Part shown: positions 25,623 to 34,099 of the stretch, piece after piece
How positions within the stretch are numbered: position 1 is the first letter of the stretch
How the letters are laid out: every line of letters begins with the position of its first letter
From: CAYSXY01 sp964435165
GTDB lineage: Bacteria > Pseudomonadota > Alphaproteobacteria > Rickettsiales > RI-342
Length of the DNA stretch: 38,274 nt
Direction of reading: 5' to 3'
NCBI GenBank assembly: GCA_964435165.1
Contig: CAYSXY010000017.1
Location: 1 to 38,274 of the forward strand
Made by a program: the position numbers and the translations under genes
Notes under the pieces: generated by a model
What the model was told of the DNA's origin: nothing
The model's input: the letters and a program-made list of their open reading frames with translations, nothing else
The model's database searches: none

Positions 25623-26366
25623 TTATGTGCCTTTTTCGCAAATCACATAGACACTGGCGCATAAATCCGGATAGAGCATACCGAGTTGGTAGCACCCTTC
25701 TAAATATCCGTCATCTATGATGTCCGTTTTCACGAGTTTATCGAATTGGAAGTTGGCAAAGGGTTTAAAGAAAACACCGCCACGAGAGATGATCGACAAA
25801 CCACTCTCTCTGGCGTCACGCTCTAATGTATCGAGGCTATAGGTACAGCGGTGCCCATGTTCGGCTTCACCCGGCGTCACTGCTGCATTGTGACTAATCA
25901 ATCCCATCTTCACCGCAATTTGCCGAGAGGCAGCATTGGCGTTCGGGACGATTAAAAATAATCGCCCGGTGGGTGATAGCCATTCATTGACTTTGTTGAG
26001 CACGCCAATCGGGTCATCCAAATGCTCCAGCGTGTGGCTGAGGAAGACTGTATCATATTGATGGTCAGGGTTATAGTCTTCAAACAGGCTATGCACAAAT
26101 GTGACGGATGAAGGCACATTTTGTTTGGCTTTCGCAATTAAGCTGTCCGCTGCCTCAATGACTGTAAGGTCTTCAAAATGCTCACTGATAATGGCAGTAA
26201 ACTCACCTTCATAGCAGCCCATTTCCAGTGCTTTGCCCGGCATTAGAAACGGTTTGAAGGTACGGATCATGTATTGTCTGAGCGTATGGTCAAAATCATA
26301 CGCATATTGACGCTCATTGTTGTCTAAAGCTTCTACATTATAATCACGTATGGGCTGCTGAGACAT
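25623..26366 (-). CDS. Class I SAM-dependent methyltransferase
   Basis: The 247-residue protein has the SAM-binding motif I as LEMGCYEGEFT (about residues 47-57), the acidic residue after strand 2 (E71 in TVIEAAD), and the motif around FLSHTLEHLDDP (about 110-121) followed by RLFLIVPNANA. It belongs to the broad Methyltransf_11/23 group used to methylate sugars, lipids and quinones. Adjacent genes (starts directly before the GNAT gene, ends directly after the oxygenase gene) suggest O- or N-methylation of the flagellar glycan, as in viosamine-type flagellins of Pseudomonas syringae. That comparison is inference. Confidence 0.85.
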   Translation of the reverse strand: MSQQPIRDYNVEALDNNERQYAYDFDHTLRQYMIRTFKPFLMPGKALEMGCYEGEFTAIISEHFEDLTVIEAADSLIAKAKQNVPSSVTFVHSLFEDYNPDHQYDTVFLSHTLEHLDDPIGVLNKVNEWLSPTGRLFLIVPNANAASRQIAVKMGLISHNAAVTPGEAEHGHRCTYSLDTLERDARESGLSIISRGGVFFKPFANFQFDKLVKTDIIDDGYLEGCYQLGMLYPDLCASVYVICEKGT

Positions 26367-27191
26367 TTATCCCTGTCCTTTTTGATAGAACCGTTTCTCC
26401 AAAGGCTGATACCACTCTTCTAATGTTGAGGGTATACGCGCTTTATATCCAATCAATTGCTGCAAGTGGGGTGAGAAATCTTCCATACGCTCAAAGCCTA
26501 GCGCTCTTGGATAATCCAATTGTGGTTTCATAAAAGGTTTGGTAAATGTGAGCGTTAACAGGCGGCGCGGCAGGTCCGTTCGATTGACGCCGGCGGCGTG
26601 CCAAAGATTGGAGTTGAACAAGACGACACTCCCCGCTGGAGCAATGACTCGATCGGCTTGCTGATAGAATATATGTTCCTCCGGCTTTTCAGGATGTTGG
26701 TGAGAGCCAGATAAAATATACGTTGCGCCCTTTTCTTCTGTAAATTCATCCAAAATAACCATCATATTAATCATGAGAGGCAGATTTCCGGTAAAGCTAC
26801 GGACATCACGGTGAATATTGGCCACATAAGCGGGTGCATCTTTTTTATTCACCACGCCGCCAAACGAATTCAAAATACATGGCCCGTCAAAATAATCCTC
26901 AAGATAAGGCATGAGAGGAGAAAGATATTCGAGCAACGCCAAAAAGCTTTTTTCAAATATCAGCACGTGATGCACGGTGCCATCCGTGTTTTCTTCCAGC
27001 CCATTTTTAATCTGTATGGAACGGCACTTATCGTATGCTTTAAGCATATCGTCGCATAATTGTTGACGTAGTATGTTGTCCAAAAATGAGGGGAATGTCA
27101 CCCAGCCTTTCTCATTCATTATCTTATGATAATCAGCAATGGCTAGCATCTGACTTTCATGATCTTGGATTGTTGGCGCCGTAATTGTCAT
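26367..27191 (-). CDS. Phytanoyl-CoA dioxygenase (PhyH)-family Fe(II)/2-oxoglutarate oxygenase
   Basis: The 274-residue protein should hydroxylate or oxidise a small molecule using Fe(II), O2 and 2-oxoglutarate. Iron ligands are visible as the HxD in ANIHRDVR (H127, D129) and the distal His in NSNLWHAAGVNR (H198), with an Arg (RR, 209-210) near the 2-oxoglutarate site. The longer frame starts at 27221 but overlaps the neighbour; the ATG at 27191 has AGAGGT about nine bases upstream and is preferred. PhyH-type oxygenases occur in some sugar and natural-product clusters. Here it probably tailors the flagellar glycan or its acyl group. Confidence 0.82.
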   Translation of the reverse strand: MTITAPTIQDHESQMLAIADYHKIMNEKGWVTFPSFLDNILRQQLCDDMLKAYDKCRSIQIKNGLEENTDGTVHHVLIFEKSFLALLEYLSPLMPYLEDYFDGPCILNSFGGVVNKKDAPAYVANIHRDVRSFTGNLPLMINMMVILDEFTEEKGATYILSGSHQHPEKPEEHIFYQQADRVIAPAGSVVLFNSNLWHAAGVNRTDLPRRLLTLTFTKPFMKPQLDYPRALGFERMEDFSPHLQQLIGYKARIPSTLEEWYQPLEKRFYQKGQG

Positions 27192-27210
27192 TCGTAATAC
27201 CTCTTGGCAC

Positions 27211-28257
27211 CTACGGTGCAACTAACATGCCACTTTCATGCAGTTGTGTAAGTAGGTAGTGCATATCCTCAGTGTCATATCGGTGATCACATGGTAGCGT
27301 TAATAAAGTGTTAGATAGCTCACTTTCAAACTGGAAATCCCTCGTTGGGATGTCGCGCCAATGGACAGGAACAAATATACGGTGTTCTGCCAAATAACTA
27401 ATCAATGCGTCTCGATTTTTGACGCGTATTGGTACACCAAAAGGTGCGGGATTATCTGCAATCGGGGTTATCAGATAATCCTGTAAGCTCTTCGTTAATA
27501 TTGCCGCGTTCTGGTGCCGTTTATTGGTTAGATCGTCTATCGCTGTTGTTTTGAGAATACTCTCGGTCAACTGACTCATCGCAAGATGGCTGATTGTCAT
27601 TTTCTTTTCTGAATCAACATAAGATTTATACCATAAATCATTGTTTTTATTGTTTTTATCTTCAAGGCGCAATATTGAGGGCTGCATGAATTCGATATTG
27701 CTATGGGGGGCTGTTTGAACGTCTGGGAGTGTCTTGTTATCATCACAGCTTATAATGCCGCCATCAGGCACACCGAGGAGCTTGCGTGGGCTACGTAATG
27801 TATAATGCCCCCAAGACTTTTGATTCGCCATGCACTGCACGGCATCTTCAATCCAGACTATATCCGGGTGCTCAATCGTAAATGATATGAAATCTGTTGA
27901 TAGGCTGCTGCCGAAGTAATTAATGGCAAGCAGTGCATGACCAGATTGTAGCCCATTTTTTTTCAAACATGTAATGTCGGGAGAGAGTGCTTCAGTCAGT
28001 GGGTAATAATTGATGGTAATATTCCGGGGATGTGCAGTGCTACTCAGTTCTTGGCAGCTATAGGCCGGCAGCCAGAGCGTGGTAATGTCAAGGTGAGCGG
28101 TCAGATGTGCGAGTGCGCTACGTGCATTATGGAGTAATATCTTCGGTTTTCTATCCAAGCCCCAATGATGCCAAACGCTTTTTTCGCGCGTTACATACGG
28201 TAAAGCGAGTGGAAAAAAACCACCAATGGTTCGCGATGTCTGTTCCTGCTCATGCAT
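27211..28257 (-). CDS. DegT-like PLP-dependent protein (divergent aminotransferase)
   Basis: The 348-residue protein (from ATG 28257) has DegT/DnrJ/EryC1 fold marks in order: ARSAL for PLP phosphate, LWLPAYSCQE, the aspartate that pairs with the PLP ring (D138 in WIEDAVQ) and a probable Schiff-base lysine in SPRKLLGVPDGGII (K159). The signature after the lysine differs from the canonical one, so it could be an atypical aminotransferase or a 3,4-ketoisomerase-like relative. A TTG at 28269, overlapping the upstream stop codon as TTGA, is an alternative start; neither start has a good ribosome binding site. It follows a canonical DegT aminotransferase, so two PLP proteins are encoded in tandem. 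Confidence 0.7.
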   Translation of the reverse strand: MHEQEQTSRTIGGFFPLALPYVTREKSVWHHWGLDRKPKILLHNARSALAHLTAHLDITTLWLPAYSCQELSSTAHPRNITINYYPLTEALSPDITCLKKNGLQSGHALLAINYFGSSLSTDFISFTIEHPDIVWIEDAVQCMANQKSWGHYTLRSPRKLLGVPDGGIISCDDNKTLPDVQTAPHSNIEFMQPSILRLEDKNNKNNDLWYKSYVDSEKKMTISHLAMSQLTESILKTTAIDDLTNKRHQNAAILTKSLQDYLITPIADNPAPFGVPIRVKNRDALISYLAEHRIFVPVHWRDIPTRDFQFESELSNTLLTLPCDHRYDTEDMHYLLTQLHESGMLVAP

Positions 28258-28265
28258 TGAAGCAA

Positions 28266-29381
28266 TCAAAAGAGTGAATAGAGTTCATCGACGATGTAAT
28301 CGACATCGTCTTTTTCTATATCGACTGAAAAAGGCAAGGCAATCACCGTATCATTGAGAATTTCAGTTACCGGCAGCGCAAAACGCGGACAGTCTTTGTA
28401 GGCATCCAGCTGATGACAGCCGAACGGCCACCATTTTCGCGCCTGTATACCGACATTATTCAGTTGCTCAATCACCTGTTCCGACATGCCTGGGGGGATT
28501 GATACATTGCAAACGGATGTCACCCAATCATTGCCCATATGCAGCGCGACCGTATGTGATGGATGTTTGGCAAATGCATCGAGATAATATTGCTGCGCTT
28601 TGAGCCAGTCTTCTCGTTTCTCAGGCCATTCATTCAAAGCGGCCAGGCCAACAGCGGCACTGTACTCACTGAGCTTGGCGTTCATTCCGCGGGAGACAAT
28701 ATTGCGGTCTGCCTGAAACCCGAAATTTGTCATTTGGCGCGTGCGGCTTAGTAGCAATTTTTGATTGCTAATTAAGAATGCTCCTTCGCCGATGCCAAAC
28801 GGTTTGGTGGCATGCATGCTGACCATCACCGGTGTTTTACCGATTTTGCAGCCTTCGACATTCAACACACTGTCAAAAGCGGCGGCGGCATCAATGATAA
28901 CCGGGACATTCGTCTCTTCGGTGAATGCATCCCATTTTGCCACCTCTACAGGCGCACCAAAAGGGGCAACTACCACCACTGCGCCAACCCTGCCCGGTAT
29001 ATATTTCAGTTGCTCTTTCACCGCTTCAGGTTCTAGCGCCCAACTTTGCTCATCAACATCCAGGAAATATGGCTCCAAGCCAACTTGCGTGGGAGCACCG
29101 GCAGACGCAACAAAAGTCCAGGATGGCACCACACAAAATGTTCCAGCCTCTACTTCCATCGCGCGAAGGACAGCAGAAATGGCCTGCGTGCCGCTCGAGG
29201 CAGTCATCAGGCAGCCTGGGCTGATCTCAAATAATTCTGCTAGTTTTTCTTCAAATGACATAAGCAATGGCCCAAAATTGGAATACCATCGGGATTCGTC
29301 AATTTGTTCCAGATACGGCAGAATTTGCTCGGCTTTGGGAAGCCGAGGTTTCATAATGGGAATGACGTTGCTATGCGCCAT
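28266..29381 (-). CDS. DegT/DnrJ/EryC1/StrS sugar aminotransferase
   Basis: The 371-residue protein should transfer an amino group from glutamate to a keto-sugar nucleotide. Landmarks: WYSNFGPL (residues 32-39), TASSGTQA (60-67, PLP phosphate), D164 in IIDAAAA and the Schiff-base lysine K193 in SMHATKPFGIGEGAF. Its closest functional analogues are VioA/FdtB/QdtB-type transaminases acting on dTDP-keto-6-deoxy sugars; RmlB elsewhere in this window makes such a sugar. GGAGAGGT precedes the ATG. It lies 62 bases after fliS on the same strand, so it could be read with the filament genes. Substrate is inference. Confidence 0.88.
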   Translation of the reverse strand: MAHSNVIPIMKPRLPKAEQILPYLEQIDESRWYSNFGPLLMSFEEKLAELFEISPGCLMTASSGTQAISAVLRAMEVEAGTFCVVPSWTFVASAGAPTQVGLEPYFLDVDEQSWALEPEAVKEQLKYIPGRVGAVVVVAPFGAPVEVAKWDAFTEETNVPVIIDAAAAFDSVLNVEGCKIGKTPVMVSMHATKPFGIGEGAFLISNQKLLLSRTRQMTNFGFQADRNIVSRGMNAKLSEYSAAVGLAALNEWPEKREDWLKAQQYYLDAFAKHPSHTVALHMGNDWVTSVCNVSIPPGMSEQVIEQLNNVGIQARKWWPFGCHQLDAYKDCPRFALPVTEILNDTVIALPFSVDIEKDDVDYIVDELYSLF

Positions 29382-29443
29382 GATACCTCTCCACGCTATT
29401 CTGTGAAAGCCTAGATAGGTGAGACTAACAGAGTGTTAATAGC

Positions 29444-29905
29444 TTAGGCAGAGAATGCGGCTGAGCTGGCATTGCTGTCGGCATTTGGATTCGTTTGTCT
29501 TGTCGTGTTGGCGGGAGCGCTGGCTTCTGCTTCCTTAGAGTCAATGGCTTTCCATTGATCCAATAACGCACGAATATCAATCGCAACCTGTTGCAGAAAA
29601 GCCGGATTGTTGGTGCGATTGACTTCGCTCAGCGCATACATCTGATCGCTGTAGAAATCGTAGAGTGATTGTGCCACGTCTCCGCCTTTTTCATGATCCA
29701 GCGATTGTTGCAGGCCGATCATAATATCCGTTGCTTGTTTGACGGCATTAAATCGTCCTTCAATATTTTTTTGCTGTAGTGCTTCTTCCGCCTGTTTGAG
29801 GTATTTCAGTATACCTTCATACAGCATCACAATCTGCTTGGTTTTAGACACGGTTGTCCGGGCCTGCTTATATGCATCATAATGGCCGTGGAGCATGGCA
29901 TTCAT
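29444..29905 (-). CDS. fliS: Flagellin export chaperone FliS
   Basis: FliS binds newly made flagellin in the cytoplasm and prevents early polymerisation. The 153-residue helical protein shows the family pattern: MLHGHYDAYKQARTT near the start, KTKQIVMLYEGILKYLKQAEEA (about residues 21-42), IMIGLQQSLDHEKGGDVAQSLYDFYSDQM (location about 61-89) and LLDQWKAI. The Ala/Asn/Ser-rich tail (about 124-153) is longer than usual. GGAGAGAG precedes the ATG. It begins 12 bases after the fliD stop. Confidence 0.93.
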   Translation of the reverse strand: MNAMLHGHYDAYKQARTTVSKTKQIVMLYEGILKYLKQAEEALQQKNIEGRFNAVKQATDIMIGLQQSLDHEKGGDVAQSLYDFYSDQMYALSEVNRTNNPAFLQQVAIDIRALLDQWKAIDSKEAEASAPANTTRQTNPNADSNASSAAFSA

Positions 29906-29917
29906 TGCGTCTCTCTC

Positions 29918-31735
29918 CTATGCATTATTTTGAGCTTGGGTTTGAGCATCAAGCGCCTGCAGTAGCTGGTTCACCTGTGAAATGGCCTGCTCTAGTGCCG
30001 TAAAGCGATCCAGCAATTGCTGGCGATAGCGCTCAATTTGTTCATCAATACGTGTAATTTGATCCTGTAGGTCACTGTTATTTTCAGTCAGGCTGTTAAT
30101 CTCAATTTGTACAATACCTTCAATATCATCGGTGAGATTATCCAGCGTGTTGAACACACTATCGGCCACGCCCTGCGTCTGTGTCACGTTAATGGACGCA
30201 TCGGCAACATCCGAATATATCAGCACCAGCCCTTCAAGCTCTGTTCCTTCCTGCCCTTCCAGCGTCAGGCTGCCGGAAAGTTCCGTGTAATCAAGGTTGA
30301 TGGTTTTGAGCGACACCCCCGCTCCTGGGTCAGTGTCAAAGGTTGCGGTTGCCGTTTGCGCCGTACTGTCGATGTCGAGCGTATATTCCGTCACCGTCGC
30401 TGCATTCGTACGTGAGAAGACATTCAGCTTGCTGTCATCAGCCTGAAAACTGAATTCAAAGACATCGCGCACGCCCTGCGGGTTGGTGGCGATGGCCTCT
30501 TGTAGCTTGGTGGCATCAACCTCCAGCACATTACGCAGCAGCGGAATGGATGGATCGTCTTCCCCTGCTCCCGGCACATCCTCAACATCGGTATAAGTAA
30601 TGCCGATATCAGCCAGAGATTGCGGGTTGGCGCCCAAAATACCATCCACCACCCGGTTAAGCTGGCTGTCAATCTGGTTGATTGCGGTTTGCAGGGATGG
30701 ATTGCTGCCTAGCACCGAGGATTCGAGCAGGCTGCCATCATCATTACGCAAATTTTGCCGTGCGACGAATACTTTGAGGTCGTTATAAGCATTGACGAAA
30801 TTATCAACCGCCGAGGTAATCAACTCTGTATCCGGCTCGACGGTAATGGTTGCATCTGCGCCGCCAAATCCACCCGGTGTTTGCTGGCGGAGCGTTAAGG
30901 ACAGTCCTTCAATGGCGTCATTCACCGTGTTGCTTTGGCTGGTGACGGGAATGCCATTGATGCTGAAGGAGGCATTGGCCGCCAGTTGAATGTCTTCAAT
31001 GCCGCCTGCGGCAAATTCTTCCAGCACGCCGCCTGCACCGGTGTTGGCGGCAACATCAAGCGTGAAATCCGCATCGGTGCCGGTATCAATCGCCGAGAAT
31101 TGCAGACGGAAGGCATCGGCCCCCACTTTGATGGCGGATGCTTCAACACCAGTATCGCCGGAAATAGTATTCACTTTATTGATGATATCATTCAGCGTGT
31201 CGTCATCGTCAATCGTCACTGTGTTGCCGGGCGTAATTTCTAGCACTCCGGCGCGAAAGCGATTGGCAGCGACAGGGTCCACCACGTCCGTATTGAGGTC
31301 AGCAATGCCGCTGATGGTGGTAGTGGCCTGAATTTTGCGCTCGGCCACAGTGTCGATTTGAATGTCATAGGTGCCGGCCTGGGTGCCGGGTTCGGCGGAG
31401 ATATCCAGATAGCTGCTCACATTTGAGCCGTCAGACATAATGCTGTTAGTTGCGCGATATTCAAAAATATTGTCAGATTCATTGGCAACGCCGGGTGGGT
31501 TGCGCAGAAAGCCTGCTGCGGTTTGAAAGGCATTGAGCAGGCCGCGAAATTCGGTAAATGCTGAGATTTCAGCGGAATTGGAGTCGATACGATCTTCCAG
31601 TTCAACGGCGGGAAGACGCCGTGCTTCAACCAGATCGGTAATCAGTGTTTCCGTATCCAGTCCGGTCGAACCACCGCCAAAGACGGTTTTGTCGCCGACC
31701 TGAAATAAATTACCAAGTGATACGGATGTTACCAT
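29918..31735 (-). CDS. fliD: Flagellar filament cap protein FliD
   Basis: FliD forms the cap at the filament tip that guides flagellin folding. The 605-residue protein has the N-terminal signature GLDTETLITDLVEARRLP (about residues 25-42), the hook IN-like segments, FVNAYNDLKVFVARQN (about 318-333), and a long C-terminal helix with NSLTENNSDLQDQITRIDEQ and RFTALEQAISQVNQLLQAL. It lies 28 bases after flaG and precedes fliS, the usual order. Confidence 0.94.
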   Translation of the reverse strand: MVTSVSLGNLFQVGDKTVFGGGSTGLDTETLITDLVEARRLPAVELEDRIDSNSAEISAFTEFRGLLNAFQTAAGFLRNPPGVANESDNIFEYRATNSIMSDGSNVSSYLDISAEPGTQAGTYDIQIDTVAERKIQATTTISGIADLNTDVVDPVAANRFRAGVLEITPGNTVTIDDDDTLNDIINKVNTISGDTGVEASAIKVGADAFRLQFSAIDTGTDADFTLDVAANTGAGGVLEEFAAGGIEDIQLAANASFSINGIPVTSQSNTVNDAIEGLSLTLRQQTPGGFGGADATITVEPDTELITSAVDNFVNAYNDLKVFVARQNLRNDDGSLLESSVLGSNPSLQTAINQIDSQLNRVVDGILGANPQSLADIGITYTDVEDVPGAGEDDPSIPLLRNVLEVDATKLQEAIATNPQGVRDVFEFSFQADDSKLNVFSRTNAATVTEYTLDIDSTAQTATATFDTDPGAGVSLKTINLDYTELSGSLTLEGQEGTELEGLVLIYSDVADASINVTQTQGVADSVFNTLDNLTDDIEGIVQIEINSLTENNSDLQDQITRIDEQIERYRQQLLDRFTALEQAISQVNQLLQALDAQTQAQNNA

Positions 31736-31763
31736 GGTTCTCTAGTCCCACATCAGCCTGGCA

Positions 31764-32180
31764 TCAGGCTTCGGTTCTGACGATGGGTTGCCCCTCGCCT
31801 CTCATTTTATAATAAAACGCCGCAATTTCCGGTTCCGGAATGTGCGTCACGGAGCCATCCTTCATATTCGTAAAACGAGTGATAAACTCCCCGGTCAAGC
31901 CATCTTTATAGATGGTGAAGCGGGTGTCGCTGATCGGGTAGAATGTCCGGCTGCGGAATAGTTCCGCCGCTTTTTGAATGAATTCTTCCCGTGCTTTATC
32001 ACCACTTGGAATCTCAATCGGATCTTTCGGCGCGTCTGTTTTCGCTGTTGGTTGTGCTTGTTGGGGAACGCCACCCTCAGGCTGCGGTTTGATCGGAACG
32101 CCAGGCAAGTTGGCCTTCTGGTCAGCGCGCGGCTGCGGGGTAATCGTCGTCCCTACAGTGGCTGAGTTATATACTTGCAT
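31764..32180 (-). CDS. flaG: FlaG-like flagellar protein (divergent)
   Basis: The 138-residue protein has a Pro/Gln/Lys-rich disordered first half (about residues 14-60) and a C-terminal domain with the FlaG-like pattern FTIYKDGLTGEFITRF (about 88-103) and IPEPEIAAFYYKMR. The usual FlaG reads TGEVIRQIP at this place, so similarity is partial. Position between flagellin and fliD is the classic flaG position. GGGGAA lies eight bases before the ATG. FlaG proteins affect filament length; the exact role is uncertain. Confidence 0.6.
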   Translation of the reverse strand: MQVYNSATVGTTITPQPRADQKANLPGVPIKPQPEGGVPQQAQPTAKTDAPKDPIEIPSGDKAREEFIQKAAELFRSRTFYPISDTRFTIYKDGLTGEFITRFTNMKDGSVTHIPEPEIAAFYYKMRGEGQPIVRTEA

Positions 32181-32212
32181 GTTCTATTCCCCACATCTTC
32201 ACTTAGGAATCC

Positions 32213-32231
32213 GGGGCGGCTGCGCCGCCCC
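32213..32231 (-). promoter_or_regulatory. Strong GC hairpin between fliC and flaG
   Basis: GGGGCGGC pairs perfectly with GCCGCCCC around a three-base loop, about 18 bases past the flagellin stop codon. No U-tract follows on the minus strand, so it is unlikely to be a full terminator. It may be a transcript-stabilising or processing hairpin that lets flagellin mRNA exceed flaG-fliD-fliS mRNA. Confidence 0.65.
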
Positions 32232-32248
32232 ATCATCCAGTGTAAAGA

Positions 32249-33910
32249 TTACCCAATCAGTTTCAACAGGTTCTGCGGCAGCAGGTTGGCCTGGGCAAGT
32301 ACCGAGATACTAGCCTGCAGGAGCACCTGAGACTGTGCAAAGTCACTGGATTCTTCCGAGATATCTGCATCCAGGAAGGTACCACGCGCAGCATCCACGT
32401 TCTGGATTGACGTTTGCAGGTTAGCCCCGGCAAAGTCAAACCGCGATTGCAACGCACCGACATCAGCCCGTACTGCTGTGACCGTGTTGATAGCTGCATC
32501 AATAGCAGCACCAGCTGCATTAGCATTCTCTACCGTTAGAATGTCTAATCCTTCCAGTCCGAGAGATTCGGAATCAACGGACTTAACTTGAACAGCAATC
32601 GAATCAGCTGCTGTGGCACCGGTCTGGAAGTTCAGTGCCGTGTCACCCGTACCCACACGGAAGAATGCTTTCAGGTCATTCTCAAGGCGCAGTGCATTTG
32701 CTTGGGTGTTGATTGCATCACCAGCAGTAATCGCGTTACCGACCGTGAAACCGATACGATTGTTGGATGTGGCAACATTGTCTTCTGTCAACAGGAATTC
32801 ACCGGCAGCTACAGTACCAGCTGCGAGGATAATCGCATTGTTAACGTAGGTTCTGCCACCCATGTCAATCTCGATAATACCTGCATTGGTACCATCTGCC
32901 GCGGTTACCCTGACGTCGGTCACCCGCGCATTTTCATAGTCGGATAAACGAGTAACAGCGGTTGATGCATCAAGCAAACCAGAGCCTGTTGATTCAACAT
33001 CACGCTCTTGGAAGAAACTGACTCGACTCAGTACATTGTTGAGTCGATCTTCATAGTTTTGCGCATCGTTAATATCATCTACGGCTTGTGTGGTCAGGTT
33101 GAGCGAGAAGCTACCCTCATTAAGACCAGTCCGTGAATCAACACCAATAAGGTTGACTGCAGGTGCAGCCGCTGCGGTGTTGAAGGCTCCGGTATAAGTG
33201 ATAGTGCCTACCTCGATTTGAACCTGCACGTTGTTTGCAGAGAGATATTCCACGTCAAAACGTGCGCCGTCACCATAGATATCCCCAACAAAAGCGGCAT
33301 TGTCGGTCACATCGTTGGTTTGGAAACCACTCGTAGTCGGTGCTGCAGGGTTGATTGCGTCAACAAGAGCGTCAATATCGTTGGCAACCACACCTGTTTT
33401 CAATTCAGCAACCGTACCATTAAATTCGTTAGCACCGCCAGTGCCTGCAATGGTAATGGTGTTGGTTTTTAGGTTGGCATCATCAAAGATGGAACCATCA
33501 AGCAATGTTACCTGGTTGAACTTGGTGTTTTCTACGAGACGATCAATCTCAGATGTCAGAGCCTGGAATTCCTGGTTCAGGAAGCTCCGCTCATCCGCAC
33601 TCAATGTACCGGCTGTGGCCTGTACCGACAGTGCTTTTTGACGTTGTAACAGCTGGGTTACATTATCAAGGCCACCATCTGCCACCTGAAGCAGTGAATT
33701 AGCCTGCTGTGTGTTGGTGAATGCCGTACGCAGTGTGTTCACACTGGTGGCAAGCACCGTACCCACAGAGAGGCCAGCCACGTCATCCGCGGCACGGATG
33801 ATGCGGTTGCCGCTTGATAAGCGTCCGATGGAGTTGGTGGAGTCCGCCTGGGCGGAACGGAGGTTGGATTGGGCGAAATACGCCGCAACGTTAGTGTTAA
33901 TCGAAGTCAT
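32249..33910 (-). CDS. fliC: Flagellin
   Basis: The 553-residue filament subunit has standard termini: MTSINTNVAAYFAQSNLRSA and RLSSGNRIIRAADDVAGLSVG at the start, FLNQEFQALTSEIDRLVENTKFN (about residues 108-130), and at the end VRADVGALQSRFDFAGANLQ and AQANLLPQNLLKLIG. The central part (about 145-450) is the variable surface region, rich in Ala, Thr, Asn and Ser, which offers many possible O-glycosylation sites. GGAG lies upstream of the ATG. A sigma-54 type promoter 156-169 bases upstream gives a long leader. The nearby OGT-like gene suggests that this protein is glycosylated; that is inference. Confidence 0.96.
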   Translation of the reverse strand: MTSINTNVAAYFAQSNLRSAQADSTNSIGRLSSGNRIIRAADDVAGLSVGTVLATSVNTLRTAFTNTQQANSLLQVADGGLDNVTQLLQRQKALSVQATAGTLSADERSFLNQEFQALTSEIDRLVENTKFNQVTLLDGSIFDDANLKTNTITIAGTGGANEFNGTVAELKTGVVANDIDALVDAINPAAPTTSGFQTNDVTDNAAFVGDIYGDGARFDVEYLSANNVQVQIEVGTITYTGAFNTAAAAPAVNLIGVDSRTGLNEGSFSLNLTTQAVDDINDAQNYEDRLNNVLSRVSFFQERDVESTGSGLLDASTAVTRLSDYENARVTDVRVTAADGTNAGIIEIDMGGRTYVNNAIILAAGTVAAGEFLLTEDNVATSNNRIGFTVGNAITAGDAINTQANALRLENDLKAFFRVGTGDTALNFQTGATAADSIAVQVKSVDSESLGLEGLDILTVENANAAGAAIDAAINTVTAVRADVGALQSRFDFAGANLQTSIQNVDAARGTFLDADISEESSDFAQSQVLLQASISVLAQANLLPQNLLKLIG

Positions 33911-34065
33911 TACGATTCTCCTACTTGGATTCTTTTATTACGAGATGGCTACATGCCTTCTCACACATACTCGTCATCATCGCATAGAGAGGTTAGCAGA
34001 AAGTTAATTTTGTTAACAATTTGATCTAACTATTTCTCATGGCCCGATGCGTAATATTTTTCAAC

Positions 34066-34079
34066 GCAAGAAGCGTGCC
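34066..34079 (-). promoter_or_regulatory. Sigma-54 (RpoN) promoter for flagellin
   Basis: The minus strand reads GGCACGCTTCTTGC: the full sigma-54 core (GGCACG, four bases, TTGC) with exact GG-GC spacing. The outer bases differ from consensus (A before GG, G after GC). It predicts a start near 34054 and a leader of about 144 bases before the ATG at 33910. I find no good sigma-28 site in the same region. Confidence 0.78.
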
Positions 34080-34099
34080 TGTTTTTATGATGGTCCGTC

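Noticed and set aside
27205..27220. TGGCACCTACGGTGCA as a plus-strand sigma-54 promoter
   Set aside because: Two important positions differ from consensus, no plus-strand gene lies downstream, and the sequence is better explained as a small hairpin within coding sequence.
33950..34040. Sigma-28 promoter for flagellin
   Set aside because: The best candidate (GCGATGAT with TTAACTTT upstream) has wrong spacing and poor match, whereas a complete sigma-54 core lies further upstream.
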